A stretch of DNA of 64,000 bases from contig JAFKEW010000043.1 of assembly GCA_017308375.1 (NCBI GenBank), positions 78,984-142,983 on the forward strand. Reading direction: 5' to 3'. This document shows, one piece after another, positions 24,384-34,280 of the stretch (position 1 is its first letter; each line of letters starts with the position of its first letter). This DNA is from Alphaproteobacteria bacterium. GTDB lineage: Bacteria; Pseudomonadota; Alphaproteobacteria; Micropepsales; Micropepsaceae. The notes beneath the pieces were generated by a model that ran no database searches, was not told the origin of the DNA, and was given only the letters and a program-made list of their open reading frames with translations. A program made the position numbers and the translations under genes.

Positions 24384-26446
24384 GAATGGTCTCCAGCGTT
24401 GATGGGGGTTGCAGGGCTGATGCGGTAATCCCCGTCCGGGCCGAGCCCTTCGACACGGGCGAGTTCGGCGAGCCGGCGCGCGGACCCGCGGCCTGACAGG
24501 ACGGCGACGAGATCGATCGTCTCGGCGATCAGCGCGCGCGGGACGGTGACGACGGCTTCCTGGATGAGCTGTTCGAGACGGCGCAGCGCGCCGATGCCGG
24601 TGCCGGCATGAATGGTGCCGATGCCGCCGGGGTGTCCGGTGCCCCAGGCTTTGAGAAGGTCGAGCGCTTCAGCGCCGCGCACCTCGCCGATGGGGATGCG
24701 GTCGGGCCGCAGGCGCAGTGAGGACCGGACGAGATCCGAGAGCGTGGCGACGCCGTCCTTGGTGCGCATGGCGACGAGGTTGGACGCTGTGCATTGCAGT
24801 TCGAGCGTGTCCTCGATGATGACGACGCGATCGGCGGTCTTGGCGACTTCGGCGAGCAGCGCATTGGTCAAGGTGGTCTTGCCGGTCGAGGTGCCGCCCG
24901 CGACGAGGATGTTGGCGCGCGCCGCGACGGCTTCGCGCAAGGTTGCGGCCTGATCGGCGGTCATGATGCCGGCAGCCACATAATCGTCGAGCGTGAAGAC
25001 CGCGACGGCGGGCTTGCGGATCGCGAATGCGGGCGCAGCGACGACGGGCGGAAGCAGGCCTTCGAACCGCTCGCCGCTCTCGGGCAGCTCGGCCGAGACG
25101 CGCGGGGATCGATCATGAACCTCCGCGCCGACATGGTGCGCGACCAGGCGCACGATGCGTTCGCCATCCGCGACCGACAGTCTCTCGCCCGTATCGGCCA
25201 GCCCTTCGGACAGGCGATCGATCCAGATGCGCCCATCAGGATTCAGCATCACCTCGACGACGGCGGGGTCTTCCAGAAAGCGTGCGATGGCCGGGCCAAC
25301 CTGGCGGATCATCCGTCGATTGCGCGTGGCGTCCTCGTCGGTGTCGTCGGGAAGCTCGATCTCGAACTCGTTGGCGATGGGTTCTTTCTTTTCTACCGGC
25401 TTGGCGCGGCTGAGTTCGGGTTGCAGCCGGCGCTCGGAATCGGTGGTGTCTTCGTCGTCCGATCCGCCGGGTGCCTGCGCGCCCAGCGCCTCCGGCCGCG
25501 CCGGGATCGGCAGGCTGCTCCAGTCGTCGGGGCGAGGCTTGTCGGGACGTTTCAGTTCGGGCGGTGACAGCAGGCGCTCGCGGAAACGGGCGTCCTCGTA
25601 GTAGCGCGCCTTCTTCGTCCGGATCGGCGGGGTGCCGGCGACCATGACGATTTCCTCGCTCGGCGGGAGCTGCATGATCTCGCCGGGCGTCAGCAACTGG
25701 CGGGCGGTCTCCGAGCGCGAGACCATCAGATGGCCGAGCCAGGGCGACAGTCGATGCCCGGCATAGTTCTTCATCGCCTTCATTTCGGTTGCGGTGCCCA
25801 GCGCATCGGACACACGCTTGCACGCGACGGCTACGAGCTGGCGCAGGAAGGCGAACTTTCTGGTCACCCGATCTTCGGCTTCCGCCCTCTGGTGCGCGGA
25901 GTCGGTGGTCGCCCCAAGAACTTGATCTTTGCCTCGCGAGGCCCGAAGCCGGAGATCGGCTTCCGCGATTTGCGGATAGTCCGAATCCGCGGCCAGTACG
26001 ATGGCAACGCCATGCTTGTGCGTCATGGCGAAAAATTCGGGGTTGCGGAAGCTTTCATGGCGAACCTCCACCACGTGACGCAGCGCGCGCCCATCAGCCC
26101 GTTTCGGCAGGGGGCCGAGCTTCTCTTTCAGTTCCATCACGCCGCCGGTGAAGAAGCGCTCAATCGTTTCACCCGCTTCCGCCAGCACCCGGCGGTTCGT
26201 TGCATAACGCGGCGCCTTGACGGAGAAGACGAAACCGTCCGGTGTTTCGGCACGCCAGCGCGCGAAACTCTCCGGCTTCTGCGCACCATAATAGGTGCCG
26301 TTGATCTCGATCGAGGTGAGACGGCGGCTGGCGAATTCCAGCTCACGCTTTTGCGGCAAGTCCGCCGGATAGAAACTTCCCCGCCAGGGCGCGTAGGTCC
26401 AGCCGCCGATACCGATCCGGATTGTACCCGTAGCTGTCTTGCCCAT
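24380..26446 (-). pseudogene. chimeric reading frame: DUF72 (YecE-like) - TraG C-terminus - TrbB
   Basis: One open frame of 688 codons built from three unrelated genes. Residues 1 to about 165 are a DUF72/YecE-type protein (IGIGGWTYAPWRG..EINGTYYG..VKAPRYAT) that seems to lack about 20 residues after KEKLGPL. About 210-380 are the C terminus of the conjugative coupling protein TraG (LGTATEMKAMKNYAGHR, VMVAGTPPIRTKKARYYED). About 382-688 are nearly complete TrbB, a VirB11-type ATPase (LGPAIARF-like start, LEDPAVVEVMLNPDG, Walker A GGTSTGKTTLTN). In intact ICEs traG and trbB are separated by a copG-like gene, missing here. Successive deletions that happen to be in frame are the simplest explanation. 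ATG 26446 follows AGAAGG; expression is unknown. Confidence 0.75.
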
Positions 26447-26576
26447 GACGACCTTCTGCAAAATCATGCGACGCAACTATCAGATCACAAAATTATCGGG
26501 CATCCACGCCGCCATTGCTTTGCGATGCCAAACCGCGCATGTGTGGCGAGCGTTCCGATACGACAAACAATACGCC

Positions 26577-27065
26577 ATGCCACAGAATGCGCCGTCACAA
26601 GCCCCTGAGTTACAAGTCAGCGAATGGCTGAATACGCAAACGCCACTCAGCCTGGCGGGCTTGCGCGGGCGCGTGGTGGTGATGGAAGCGTTTCAGATGC
26701 TGTGTCCCGGATGCGTTCAGGGCGGCCTGCCGCAACTGGCCCGCGTGCAGGAACATTTTCCCGAGAGTGAGGTTGCGGTGCTGGGCCTCCACGCGGTGTT
26801 TGAGCATCATGAAGCACAAGGTTCGCGCGCGGCGCTGGCCGCCTTCCTGCACGAATTCCGTTACAGCTTTCCAACCGCCATCGATTGCCAGCCACCGGAG
26901 GGCGCGGGCCGCGCCCTGCCCCTGACCATGGCGGCCTATGCCATGCAGGGGACGCCGACACTCGTGTTAATCGACCGGCAGAGCCGCCTGCGCCGGCAGA
27001 TCTTCGGCCACGTGGCGGACATGCGGCTGGGCGCGGAAATCATGGCGTTGATTCAGGAACGCTAA
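26577..27065 (+). CDS. redoxin/TlpA-like thiol-disulfide protein
   Basis: 162-residue thioredoxin-fold protein of the redoxin/AhpC-TSA type. Active-site motif FQMLCPGCVQ (CPGC) near residue 46; cis-Pro region in GTPTLVLIDRQ. No signal peptide is seen, so probably cytoplasmic. It is followed convergently by msrB after 9 bp. Probable role: thiol redox reactions; substrate unknown. ATG 26577 was chosen because the fold begins shortly after it; the longer upstream frame lacks protein character. Confidence 0.8.
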   Translation: MPQNAPSQAPELQVSEWLNTQTPLSLAGLRGRVVVMEAFQMLCPGCVQGGLPQLARVQEHFPESEVAVLGLHAVFEHHEAQGSRAALAAFLHEFRYSFPTAIDCQPPEGAGRALPLTMAAYAMQGTPTLVLIDRQSRLRRQIFGHVADMRLGAEIMALIQER

Positions 27066-27074
27066 GCGGCGCGC

Positions 27075-27455
27075 TTACTCTGCAGGTTCAAAGCGCAGCG
27101 CAGCCCCGTTCATGCAATAGCGCAAACCGTCCGGTGGCGGACCATCAGGGAAAACGTGGCCGAGATGGCCTTTGCACTTTGCACAGTGAATTTCCGTGCG
27201 CGTCATGCCGTGGCGCGCGTCGGTGGAGGTTTCCACAGCGCCTTCGCGCGGGGCGGTGAAGCTGGGCCAGCCGCTGCCGCTTTCGTATTTGGTCGCGGAG
27301 TCGTAGAGGGCGGCGCCACAACCGGCACAGTAAAACGTGCCCGCGCGCTTTTCCTGATTGAGCGGACTGGTCCAGGCCCGTTCCGTTCCATGTTCACGCA
27401 GCACATGATGCGCAAGTGCGTCGAGAGTGGTGCCTTTATCGGTGTTTGTGGACAT
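27075..27455 (-). CDS. msrB: peptide-methionine (R)-S-oxide reductase
   Basis: 126-residue MsrB. Both structural Zn-binding CxxC pairs are present (FYCAGCG and IHCAKCKGHLGH). The catalytic Cys lies in RYCMNGAALRF and the SGSGWPSF motif is complete. Reduces methionine-R-sulfoxide in proteins. It directly follows mscL (no gap) and is probably its operon partner. Confidence 0.96.
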   Translation of the reverse strand: MSTNTDKGTTLDALAHHVLREHGTERAWTSPLNQEKRAGTFYCAGCGAALYDSATKYESGSGWPSFTAPREGAVETSTDARHGMTRTEIHCAKCKGHLGHVFPDGPPPDGLRYCMNGAALRFEPAE

Positions 27456-27866
27456 TTACCTGCTCTTCAGGGAATCCCGGATTTCCCGCAGCAACAGCAC
27501 GTCTTCCGGCGTTGCAGGCGGGGCTTCCGGTGCTTTCGGCGTCGTCAGCTTGTTGATCTGACGCACGATCAGGAACAGCACCAAGGCCACGATCAGAAAA
27601 TTGATCATGGCATTGATGAAATTGCCGTAGTTCAGGGTGACGGCACCAGCGGCCTTGGCCGCGGCAAGCGTGGCGGTTTCCGGCCCCTTCAGGGTCACAA
27701 AGAAATTGGAGAAATCGAGCCCGCCGAGAACCAGGCCGATAACAGGGTTGATAACGTCCCCGACCAGTGACGTGACGATGCCGGTGAAGGACGCACCGAT
27801 GATCACGCCAACGGCCAGATCGAGCACGTTGCCGCGCATCGCGAATTTCTTGAATTCCTGAAACAC
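27456..27866 (-). CDS. mscL: large-conductance mechanosensitive channel
   Basis: 136-residue MscL. N-terminal amphipathic helix FQEFKKFAMRGNVLDLAVGVIIGASF, TM1 to residue 45, periplasmic loop, TM2 (MINFLIVALVLFLIVRQI), cytoplasmic C-terminal helix LLREIRDSLKSR. I chose GTG 27866 (GGGGGA seven bases ahead) because it gives the E. coli length; GTG 27881 extends it by five residues. Acts as an osmotic safety valve in the inner membrane. Confidence 0.94.
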   Translation of the reverse strand: MFQEFKKFAMRGNVLDLAVGVIIGASFTGIVTSLVGDVINPVIGLVLGGLDFSNFFVTLKGPETATLAAAKAAGAVTLNYGNFINAMINFLIVALVLFLIVRQINKLTTPKAPEAPPATPEDVLLLREIRDSLKSR

Positions 27867-27901
27867 CGATTTCCCCCGCACGTTGGTCGAGCAAGGAAAT
27901 G

Positions 27902-28285
27902 TTAATCCGCAGCGTGGGTTTCAACAAGCCAGGCCCGCATCAGTGTGCAGACTGCCCAACCTATTGATCCACCAATAAAAATGCCAGTTATGTTGGCGAT
28001 CTCGTCGCGGAAATCGGCGTCCCGGCCGGTAAGACCCTGCAGGATTTCCAGGATACCGCCCATAGCAGCCAGCCCGACCAGCGCCAACAACCAACCCCGC
28101 CGCGCCCCCAGCGCCACCGTGACGAGGCCCGCTAGCAGAGCATAGGCGCCCAGATGCTGGAATTTGTCATAGATGTTCAGGCCAAGCCCGTTGGTGGACA
28201 ATTCCCCCCAGATCACGAGGGCGAGGACGGCCCAGAACACCCAAAGGGCGGAATTGGTGATCGTTCTTGTATTGCGTGCGTTCAT
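27902..28285 (-). CDS. VanZ-like membrane protein
   Basis: 127-residue protein with four predicted membrane helices and the VanZ-family core: YDKFQHLGAYALLAGLV and ILEILQGLTGRDADFRDEIANITG (Lys-x2-His and Glu...Asp...Asn pattern). The function in the family is unclear beyond teicoplanin resistance for VanZ itself. ATG 28285 is preferred over 28327. It lies 35 bp upstream of mscL, same strand. Confidence 0.8.
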   Translation of the reverse strand: MNARNTRTITNSALWVFWAVLALVIWGELSTNGLGLNIYDKFQHLGAYALLAGLVTVALGARRGWLLALVGLAAMGGILEILQGLTGRDADFRDEIANITGIFIGGSIGWAVCTLMRAWLVETHAAD

Positions 28286-28371
28286 ACCCGTCACTCTAGC
28301 CGCCCTTTCCTGCTGCCTTGTCAACACGAACCACCTTCAGGACCTCCACTAAGGGCCATGGCTTGAAAAAA

Positions 28372-28398
28372 GCGGGCGGGCCGTTTATGACCCGCCGC
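28372..28398 (+). promoter_or_regulatory. hairpin in the rpmI-rplT leader
   Basis: GCGGGCGGG and CCCGCCGC pair (one bulge) about 85 bp ahead of rpmI. In other bacteria ribosomal protein L20 represses this operon through a leader structure. A regulatory role here is inference; it could also be a terminator-like element without a T-tract. Confidence 0.35.
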
Positions 28399-28481
28399 TT
28401 CTGAAGGGCCGCCCGGCTAAAAAGGGCATGCCGCGGCCGCCCCTAAGCGATCAGGCCATCATGGCCAAAAGGAGACCGCAA

Positions 28482-28679
28482 ATGCCCAAACTGAAGACGA
28501 AGTCGAGCGCCAAGAAGCGCTTCAAATTCACTGCGTCCGGCAAGATCAAGCACGGCCAGGCCGGCAAGCGCCACGGCATGATCAAACGCTCCAACGAGCA
28601 GATTCGCGAATTGCGCGGCACCTCGACCATGAGCGCATCCGAAACCCAGCGCGTGAAGCGCTGGATGCCGTACGGTTGA
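28482..28679 (+). CDS. rpmI: 50S ribosomal protein L35
   Basis: 65-residue L35: [20 protein letters not shown] at the N terminus and [13 protein letters not shown], both diagnostic. Preceded by GGAG. It heads the rpmI-rplT-pheS-pheT group; infC, its usual upstream neighbour in many bacteria, is not next to it here. Confidence 0.98.
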   Translation: MPKLKTKSSAKKRFKFTASGKIKHGQAGKRHGMIKRSNEQIRELRGTSTMSASETQRVKRWMPYG

Positions 28680-28695
28680 AGGGAGGGCTGATACC

Positions 28696-29043
28696 ATGTC
28701 ACGTTCACCACGCGCCGTTCCTTCACACCTGCGCCGCAAGCGCGTTCTGAAGCAGGCCAAGGGCTTCCGCGGCCGCCGCAAGAACACGATCACCAACGCC
28801 AATGCCGCGGTCGACCGGTCGCTGCAATACGCCTATATCGGGCGCAAGCTGCGGAAGCGGAACTTTCGCGCCTTGTGGATTCAGCGCATCAACGCGGCCT
28901 GCCGCGAACACGGCCTGACCTACAGCCGATTTATCAGCGGGCTTGCCAAGGCGGGCGTCGAAGTGGATCGCAAGGTTCTGGCCGATCTCGCCGTGCACGA
29001 GCCCGCAGCCTTCAAGGCGCTGGTGGATCAGGCGACCGCGTAA
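28696..29043 (+). CDS. rplT: 50S ribosomal protein L20
   Basis: 115-residue L20: [20 protein letters not shown] and [20 protein letters not shown], then the globular half [20 protein letters not shown]. Binds 23S rRNA early in 50S assembly and in other bacteria autoregulates this operon. 16 bp after rpmI with GGGAGGG ahead of the ATG. Confidence 0.98.
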   Translation: MSRSPRAVPSHLRRKRVLKQAKGFRGRRKNTITNANAAVDRSLQYAYIGRKLRKRNFRALWIQRINAACREHGLTYSRFISGLAKAGVEVDRKVLADLAVHEPAAFKALVDQATA

Positions 29044-29133
29044 AGCCGCACATCGAGACTCCATCGGGCGCACACCCCGGCACATCCCGTGCCGGGGATG
29101 TTCCATAAAGCCGTTTCGATCCGGAGTTGTTTC

Positions 29134-30246
29134 ATGACCGATATTGCAGAGCTTGAACGCCAATTGACCGCGGCCATCGCGCAAGCGGGCGACGAGGCGC
29201 AGCTTGAACAGGTGCGCGTGGCGGCGCTCGGCAAGAAGGGCAGCATCAGCGAGCTTCTGAAGTCGCTGGGCACCCTCAGCCCGGAAGAACGCAAAACCAG
29301 GGGCCCGCAGTTCAACGGGCTGCGCGACCGCATCACCACCGCCATCGCAGGCCGCAAACAGGCCCTGGGCGATGCCGCGTTGAACGCACGCCTGGCGGCG
29401 GAGCGGGTGGACATCACCCTGCCGGTGCGGCCCGAACCGCGCGGCAGCATTCATCCCGTTTCGCAGGTGCTGGACGAGATCACCGCGATCTTCGCCGATC
29501 TGGGTTTCGCCATCGCCGAAGGCCCGGACGTGGAATTCGACGATTACAATTTCACCCGTCTGAACATGCCGCCGGGCCACCCCGCACGCGAAATGCACGA
29601 TACGTTTTACGTTGCGGCCCAGGACGACAGCGCGGCCGCAAACGGCGAAGCGGCAGGCCAACAGAAAACACGCAATGTGCTGCGCACGCATACAAGCCCG
29701 GTGCAGGTGCGCACCATGCTGAAAGAGAAGCCACCGATCCGCATCATTGCGCCGGGGCGGACCTATCGCGTCGATTCCGATGCCACGCACACACCCATGT
29801 TCCATCAGATCGAAGGTCTGGTGATCGACCGCGAAACCCATCTTGGCCATCTGAAATGGACGATGGAGGAATTCGCCAAAGCCTTCTTCGAAGTGGAGAA
29901 GGTGGAGATGCGAGCCCGCCCGAGCTTCTTCCCCTTCACCGAGCCGAGCGTCGAATGGGACATCCGTTGCGACCGTTCCGGCGGGCAGATCAAATTCGGT
30001 ACCGGCGATGACTGGCTGGAATTCGCCGGCTCCGGCATGGTGCATCCGCGCGTGCTGGAATTGTGCGGCCTCGACCCCACCGAATATCAGGGCTACGCCT
30101 TTGGTGCGGGGCTGGACCGGCTCGCGATGCTGAAATACGGCATCCCCGATCTTCGCCCGATGTTCGAATCCGATCTGCGCTGGCTTTCGCATTACGGCTT
30201 TGCCGCGCTCGACATCCCCACGCTGGACGGGGGGATCAGCCGATGA
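29134..30246 (+). CDS. pheS: phenylalanyl-tRNA synthetase alpha subunit
   Basis: 370-residue PheS. N-terminal coiled coil (1-90), class II catalytic motifs: [36 protein letters not shown], and the C-terminal [14 protein letters not shown]. Residues 160-180 carry a short Ala/Gln-rich insertion after YVAAQDD. Forms the alpha2beta2 enzyme charging tRNA-Phe. Start ATG 29134; stop overlaps pheT by 4 bp. Confidence 0.98.
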   Translation: MTDIAELERQLTAAIAQAGDEAQLEQVRVAALGKKGSISELLKSLGTLSPEERKTRGPQFNGLRDRITTAIAGRKQALGDAALNARLAAERVDITLPVRPEPRGSIHPVSQVLDEITAIFADLGFAIAEGPDVEFDDYNFTRLNMPPGHPAREMHDTFYVAAQDDSAAANGEAAGQQKTRNVLRTHTSPVQVRTMLKEKPPIRIIAPGRTYRVDSDATHTPMFHQIEGLVIDRETHLGHLKWTMEEFAKAFFEVEKVEMRARPSFFPFTEPSVEWDIRCDRSGGQIKFGTGDDWLEFAGSGMVHPRVLELCGLDPTEYQGYAFGAGLDRLAMLKYGIPDLRPMFESDLRWLSHYGFAALDIPTLDGGISR

Positions 30247-32636
30247 AATTCACCCTGTCCTGGCTCAAGGATTATCTCGACACCGATGCCGATGCGCAGA
30301 CCGTGGCCGAGACGCTGACGCGCATCGGCCTCGAGGTGGAGGAGGTCAGTGATGCCGGTGCACGGCTGAAGGAATTCACCGTCGCCCATGTGCTCTCTGC
30401 CGAGAAACATCCCAATGCCGACAAGCTGAAGCTGTGCATGGTGGATACGGGCGCCGACATCGTGCAGGTGGTCTGTGGCGCGCCAAATGCACACACCGGC
30501 ATGAAAGCGGTGTTCGCCAAACCCGGCGTGGTGATTCCGGCAAGCGGCGAGGTGCTGAAGATCGGCACCATCCGCGGATTGGAATCGCGCGGCATGTTGT
30601 GTTCGGAGCGTGAGCTTCTGCTGTCGGATGAGCATGACGGCATCATCGAACTTCCCGCCGATGCCGAGCTGGGCACGCCCGCCGCGATTGCGCTTGGCAT
30701 CGACGATCCGGTGATCGATGTGGCGTTGACGCCGAACCGCGGCGATGCGGCAAGCGTCTATGGCATTGCGCGCGATCTGGCGGCAGCCGGTCTGGGCAAA
30801 CTGAAACCCGCATCCGTCATGCCGATTGCAGGCACCTTCGCGAGCCCGGTTTCGATCAACCTGAACCTCACACCGGAGACGGCGGATGCCTGCCCGGTTT
30901 TTGCCGGGCGCTGGATCCGCAAGGTGAAGAACGGCGCCTCGCCACAATGGGTACAGGACCGGTTGAAGGCGATTGGCCTGCGCCCGATCTCCGCACTGGT
31001 CGATGTGACCAATCTGATCTCGCACGATCGCGGGCGGCCTTTGCACGTGTTCGACGCGGCAAAGCTTTCCGGCAATGTGCAGGCAAGGCTGGCGCGCGCA
31101 GGTGAAACGCTGCTGGCGCTGGACGGCAAGACCTACACCCTCGACCCCGCGATGACCGTGATCGCCGACGACAACACCGCGTTGAGCATTGCGGGGGTGA
31201 TGGGGGGCGAGGATACCGGCTGCACCGAAACCACCACCGATGTCTTCGTCGAATCCGCCTATTTCGATCCGATGCGCACGGCGGCAACGGGGCGCAAGCT
31301 GGGCATCGTATCGGATGCGCGCTACCGCTTTGAACGCGGCGTCGATCCGGCCTTTGTGATGGACGGGCTGGAGCTTGCCACCAAGCTGATCACCGACTGG
31401 TGCGGGGGCGAGCCATCCGAAATCGTGGTGGCGGGCAAACCGCCAGAACTTTCGGCCACAATCGCGTTTTCGCCGGCCGTGGTGAAACGGCTGACCGGGC
31501 TTTCGCTGCCGGAAGACGAGATCGTGCGCATTCTGCGCAATCTCGGTTTCACGGTCAGTGGCAGCGGCACGTTGAACGTGACCACGCCGAGCTGGCGCAG
31601 CGATGTCAGCGGGCCGGCCGATCTGGTGGAAGAGATCGTGCGCATTCACGGGCTGGACAAGGTGCCGTCGGTGGCGATGCCGCGGCCGCATGCGGTGGCG
31701 CGCCCGACCTTGACCCCGGCGCAGCGGCGCACCCGCGCGGTGCGGCGGTTGCTGGCCGCACGCGGTTTCAACGAGACCATTTCCTATTCCTTCATTCCGC
31801 GCGAACACGCCGCCCTGTTCGGCGGCGGCGATGCGGCGCGCCGGATCGAGAACCCGATTGCGGCGGATATGGATTCGCTGCGTCCGTCCGTGCTGCCGTC
31901 ACTTCTGGCGGCGGCGGCGCGCAACCAGGCGCGCGGCCAGGGCGAGATCATGCTGTTTGAGATCGGCGCCGCGTTTGCCAGCGGCGCGGTGGGGGCGCAG
32001 CGCCTGATCGCCGCCGGGGTGCGGGTCGGCACGCCGGTCCGAAGCTGGACCAGGGACACCCACGCGGCGGACGCCTTCGATGCCAAGGCGGACATGCTGG
32101 CCGCGCTGGAAGCGGCGATGGGGGCGGCGATGAACGCGCCGGTGCGGCAGACGGCGCACGCCTGGTACCATCCGGGGCGGAGCGGCACGCTGGCGCTGGG
32201 CAGCAATGTGCTGGCGCAGTTCGGCGAAGTGCATCCGAAAATTCTGGCCGCGTTCGACCTGAAAGGCCCGGCATCGGCATTCGAGATCGATCTGGGCGCC
32301 ATTCCCGAACCGAAAGCGAAGGGAAAGGCGAGAAGCATTTTTGCGCCATCGCCGTTGCAGCCGCTGGAACGCGATTTCGCCTTCGTGGTGGATGCGAAGG
32401 TGAGCGCCGATGAAATCTTGCGCGCCGCGCGCAATGCCGAACGTTCGTTGATCGACAGCATCGGGGTGTTCGATGTCTATGAAGGCAAGGGCGTGGCGGA
32501 GGGCAAGAAATCCATCGCCATCACCATCCGCCTGCAGCCGAAGGACAAGACGCTGACCGATGCGGAGATCGAGGCGATCGCGGAGAAGATCGTGGCCGCG
32601 GTGACCAAGGCGACCGGCGCGGCGTTGCGGACCTGA
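30243..32636 (+). CDS. pheT: phenylalanyl-tRNA synthetase beta subunit
   Basis: 797-residue PheT. N-terminal tRNA-binding OB domain (about 40-150, [19 protein letters not shown]), B3/B4 editing domain with [13 protein letters not shown]5 domain, and C-terminal anticodon-binding FDX-ACB domain ([14 protein letters not shown] to the end). Complete length. Start codon overlaps the pheS stop (ATGA). Confidence 0.98.
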   Translation: MKFTLSWLKDYLDTDADAQTVAETLTRIGLEVEEVSDAGARLKEFTVAHVLSAEKHPNADKLKLCMVDTGADIVQVVCGAPNAHTGMKAVFAKPGVVIPASGEVLKIGTIRGLESRGMLCSERELLLSDEHDGIIELPADAELGTPAAIALGIDDPVIDVALTPNRGDAASVYGIARDLAAAGLGKLKPASVMPIAGTFASPVSINLNLTPETADACPVFAGRWIRKVKNGASPQWVQDRLKAIGLRPISALVDVTNLISHDRGRPLHVFDAAKLSGNVQARLARAGETLLALDGKTYTLDPAMTVIADDNTALSIAGVMGGEDTGCTETTTDVFVESAYFDPMRTAATGRKLGIVSDARYRFERGVDPAFVMDGLELATKLITDWCGGEPSEIVVAGKPPELSATIAFSPAVVKRLTGLSLPEDEIVRILRNLGFTVSGSGTLNVTTPSWRSDVSGPADLVEEIVRIHGLDKVPSVAMPRPHAVARPTLTPAQRRTRAVRRLLAARGFNETISYSFIPREHAALFGGGDAARRIENPIAADMDSLRPSVLPSLLAAAARNQARGQGEIMLFEIGAAFASGAVGAQRLIAAGVRVGTPVRSWTRDTHAADAFDAKADMLAALEAAMGAAMNAPVRQTAHAWYHPGRSGTLALGSNVLAQFGEVHPKILAAFDLKGPASAFEIDLGAIPEPKAKGKARSIFAPSPLQPLERDFAFVVDAKVSADEILRAARNAERSLIDSIGVFDVYEGKGVAEGKKSIAITIRLQPKDKTLTDAEIEAIAEKIVAAVTKATGAALRT

Positions 32637-32677
32637 CTGATCAACAAAAAAGCCGGGCAATAGAAAAGCCAGATAAT

Positions 32678-32931
32678 AAAAAGGGCGGTGAACCGGTGAA
32701 TGCCTTCCCCGGTGCCCGCCCTGGTCTCGAAACGGAGAGGCTGGCCTGCCGTCCCGGCCGCGCCACAGGCACCTTCGTATCGACCGCCCCGGTCCTTGCC
32801 GGAAAGACCCCCCGCTTTCGTGCGCGTTCGAAAGCGGCATCGGCCCTGCCGGACGTGGGTGCACGCGAGCTTGCACCCGGCCCTGTATGGTCTCGCGTTA
32901 GCTTCGGCTTGGCACATGGTTCTCCTGTTCA
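32678..32931 (-). ncRNA. probable structured small RNA of unknown family
   Basis: About 250 nt between a sigma70-type promoter and an intrinsic terminator, both on the minus strand. Several perfect or near-perfect hairpins are visible within: GGGTGCA/TGCACCC, CCGCTTTCG/CGAAAGCGG and a GGTC/GACC stem. Codon pattern in all frames looks non-coding, although an ATG at 32917 has a good AGGAG site and a short leader peptide cannot be excluded. I do not recognise it as SRP RNA, RNase P, tmRNA or 6S. Confidence 0.55.
32683..32721 (-). terminator. intrinsic terminator of the small RNA
   Basis: On the minus strand GGGCGG...ACCGG pairs with CCGGT...CCGCCC, followed directly by TTTTTATTAT. The T-tract exists only on the minus side, fixing the direction. 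Confidence 0.75.
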
Positions 32932-32938
32932 GAAGGAA

Positions 32939-32967
32939 CAAATAGAGAACATAATCCAGGAAGTCAA
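32939..32967 (-). promoter_or_regulatory. sigma70-type promoter of the small RNA
   Basis: Minus strand: TTGACT (32967-32962), 17-bp spacer, TATTTG (32944-32939). Expected start near 32931. Confidence 0.6.
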
Positions 32968-33019
32968 GGGGGATGGGGAAAAATTCTTAAGGTGCGAGAG
33001 GGCGCGAAGGGAATGTCGC

Positions 33020-33225
33020 CCCCCTCCCGATCCGCCGTTGGCGGCTCGACCTCCCCCGTAACCACGGGGGAGGAGAAGTGAGGGTGGTGCATCCTCCCCC
33101 GCAAGCGGGGGAGGTGGCGACCCCGGACCTGATCCGGGGGAGACGGAGGGGGTGGTGCAATATTCACCCCCACCCGGATCGCTTCGCTCTCCGACCTCCC
33201 CGCAAGGGGGAGGTGAAAGAAATGA
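33020..33225. repeat. composite C-rich palindromic repeat, copy A
   Basis: Contains three CTCCCCC...GGGGGAG palindromes (33051-33072, 33093-33114, 33194-33214) linked by ACGGAGGGGG and a CACCCCCACCC..CTTCGCT..CGACCTCCCC module that also occurs at 51035-51115. Confidence 0.75.
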
Positions 33226-33237
33226 AACGACGCGCGG

Positions 33238-34107
33238 CTAGTCCGCGAAGGTGAGGAGAGAGGGTGCGGCGCCGGTCTGTTCGGCCAGCGCCAGAAACTC
33301 GGCACGCGCAGCGGGGTTTGCACGTTGATGGCGTTCGGCGAAAATGAATTCGTTCTTCAGCGAATGTTCGAGGCCGGTCAGCTCCGTCACCCGCACCTTG
33401 TAGCCATGCGCCTCCAGAAATAAGCCGCGCAGCACATTGGTCAGATGGGAGCCAAACTCCCGGCGCTGGATCGGGTGGCGCCAGAGTTGGCGCAAGGGCT
33501 TTTTCACATGCTCCAGCTCGCGCGCCAGCTCCGCCTGGCAGCAGGGCACCAGCGCGATGAATTTCGCATCATGGGCGAGCGCGAACACAATCGCTTCATC
33601 GGTCGCGGTATCGCAGGCGTGTAGCGCGGTAACGACATCGACACGGCCTTTGTGCAGAACCGCATCCGGCAATTTGGCCTCGCGGATGGGGCTGTGCAGA
33701 AATTCCATCCGCGCGAAACCGCTGTCCTTCGCGATGGTGCGCGCGGTGGCGATGAGATCGTCGCGCGCCTCCACCGCATAGACGCGGCCGTGCTCCCGTT
33801 TGGCAAAGAACAGGTCGTAGAGCACAAAGCCGAGATAGGATTTGCCGGCGCCGAGATCGGCCAGTACCGGATCCGCATTGTCCGCAAAGGCCTGATCGAG
33901 AGCGGGGCGGATCAATTGCGCCAGATGCAGCACCTGTTTCAGCTTGCGCCGCGAATCCGCATTCAGCGCGCCATCGCGGGTCAGGATATGCAGCGCCTTC
34001 AACAGCGCGATGGACTGGCCCGGCCACAGATCGGCCAGCGCGTCTTTCGGGGCGGCCTGACGGCGCGGTTTCGGTGCAGGGCGGTGGGCGTGGCGGGCAG
34101 GTTTCAT
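33238..34107 (-). CDS. class I SAM-dependent methyltransferase
   Basis: 289 residues. The SAM-binding motif I is LADLGAGKSYLGFVLYDL near residue 82; post-motif acidic residue in VYAVEARDDL; a PCCQAE motif (ALVPCCQAELA) near 185 resembles the METTL25/RRNAD1-related branch. The N terminus is basic (KPARHAHRPAPKPRRQ), suggesting nucleic-acid contact. Substrate unknown. Chosen start 34107 because upstream codons to 34131 lack a ribosome site. Confidence 0.75.
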   Translation of the reverse strand: MKPARHAHRPAPKPRRQAAPKDALADLWPGQSIALLKALHILTRDGALNADSRRKLKQVLHLAQLIRPALDQAFADNADPVLADLGAGKSYLGFVLYDLFFAKREHGRVYAVEARDDLIATARTIAKDSGFARMEFLHSPIREAKLPDAVLHKGRVDVVTALHACDTATDEAIVFALAHDAKFIALVPCCQAELARELEHVKKPLRQLWRHPIQRREFGSHLTNVLRGLFLEAHGYKVRVTELTGLEHSLKNEFIFAERHQRANPAARAEFLALAEQTGAAPSLLTFAD

Positions 34108-34191
34108 GGCGGCAGTGCTAGCGCAGATCATGCGGTCGATAAAAGAACGATCCCCCTTCCGTGTCCCCCCTCCGCGCCGCCATGCGGCGCA

Positions 34192-34213
34192 CCTCCCCCG
34201 TAAACGGGGGAGG
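34192..34213. repeat. C-rich palindromic repeat, single unit
   Basis: CCTCCCCCGTAAACGGGGGAGG, a 22-bp palindrome of the same family as the composite elements, between the methyltransferase and MFS genes. Confidence 0.75.
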
Positions 34214-34280
34214 AGATACGCCCTGTACTACGAATTCACTGGTGCGGGCGTGAAAGCCGGTTACTGTCGCCCGCCCACCG

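Larger units (their letters stand above)
32637..33237. other. 600-bp intergenic region: small-RNA gene plus palindromic repeats
   Basis: Contains a probable structured RNA on the minus strand (32678-32931), its promoter (32939-32967) and, from about 33020, a cluster of C-rich palindromic repeats. No protein gene is supported. Confidence 0.6.

Noticed and set aside
28723..30192. 489-codon minus-strand ORF
   Set aside because: Antisense shadow of rplT and pheS in high-GC DNA; no protein character.
30192..31808. 538-codon minus-strand ORF
   Set aside because: Antisense to pheT; composition is His/Arg-rich as expected of a shadow frame.
32477..32941. Minus-strand ORF MFLLNRRTMCQAEANARPY...
   Set aside because: Runs through the intrinsic terminator and into pheT antisense; the region is better explained as a structured RNA, though a short leader peptide remains possible.
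33051..33214. Regularly spaced C-rich repeats resembling a CRISPR array
   Set aside because: Units are palindromic with irregular spacing and variable sequence, occur singly elsewhere, and no cas genes are present.
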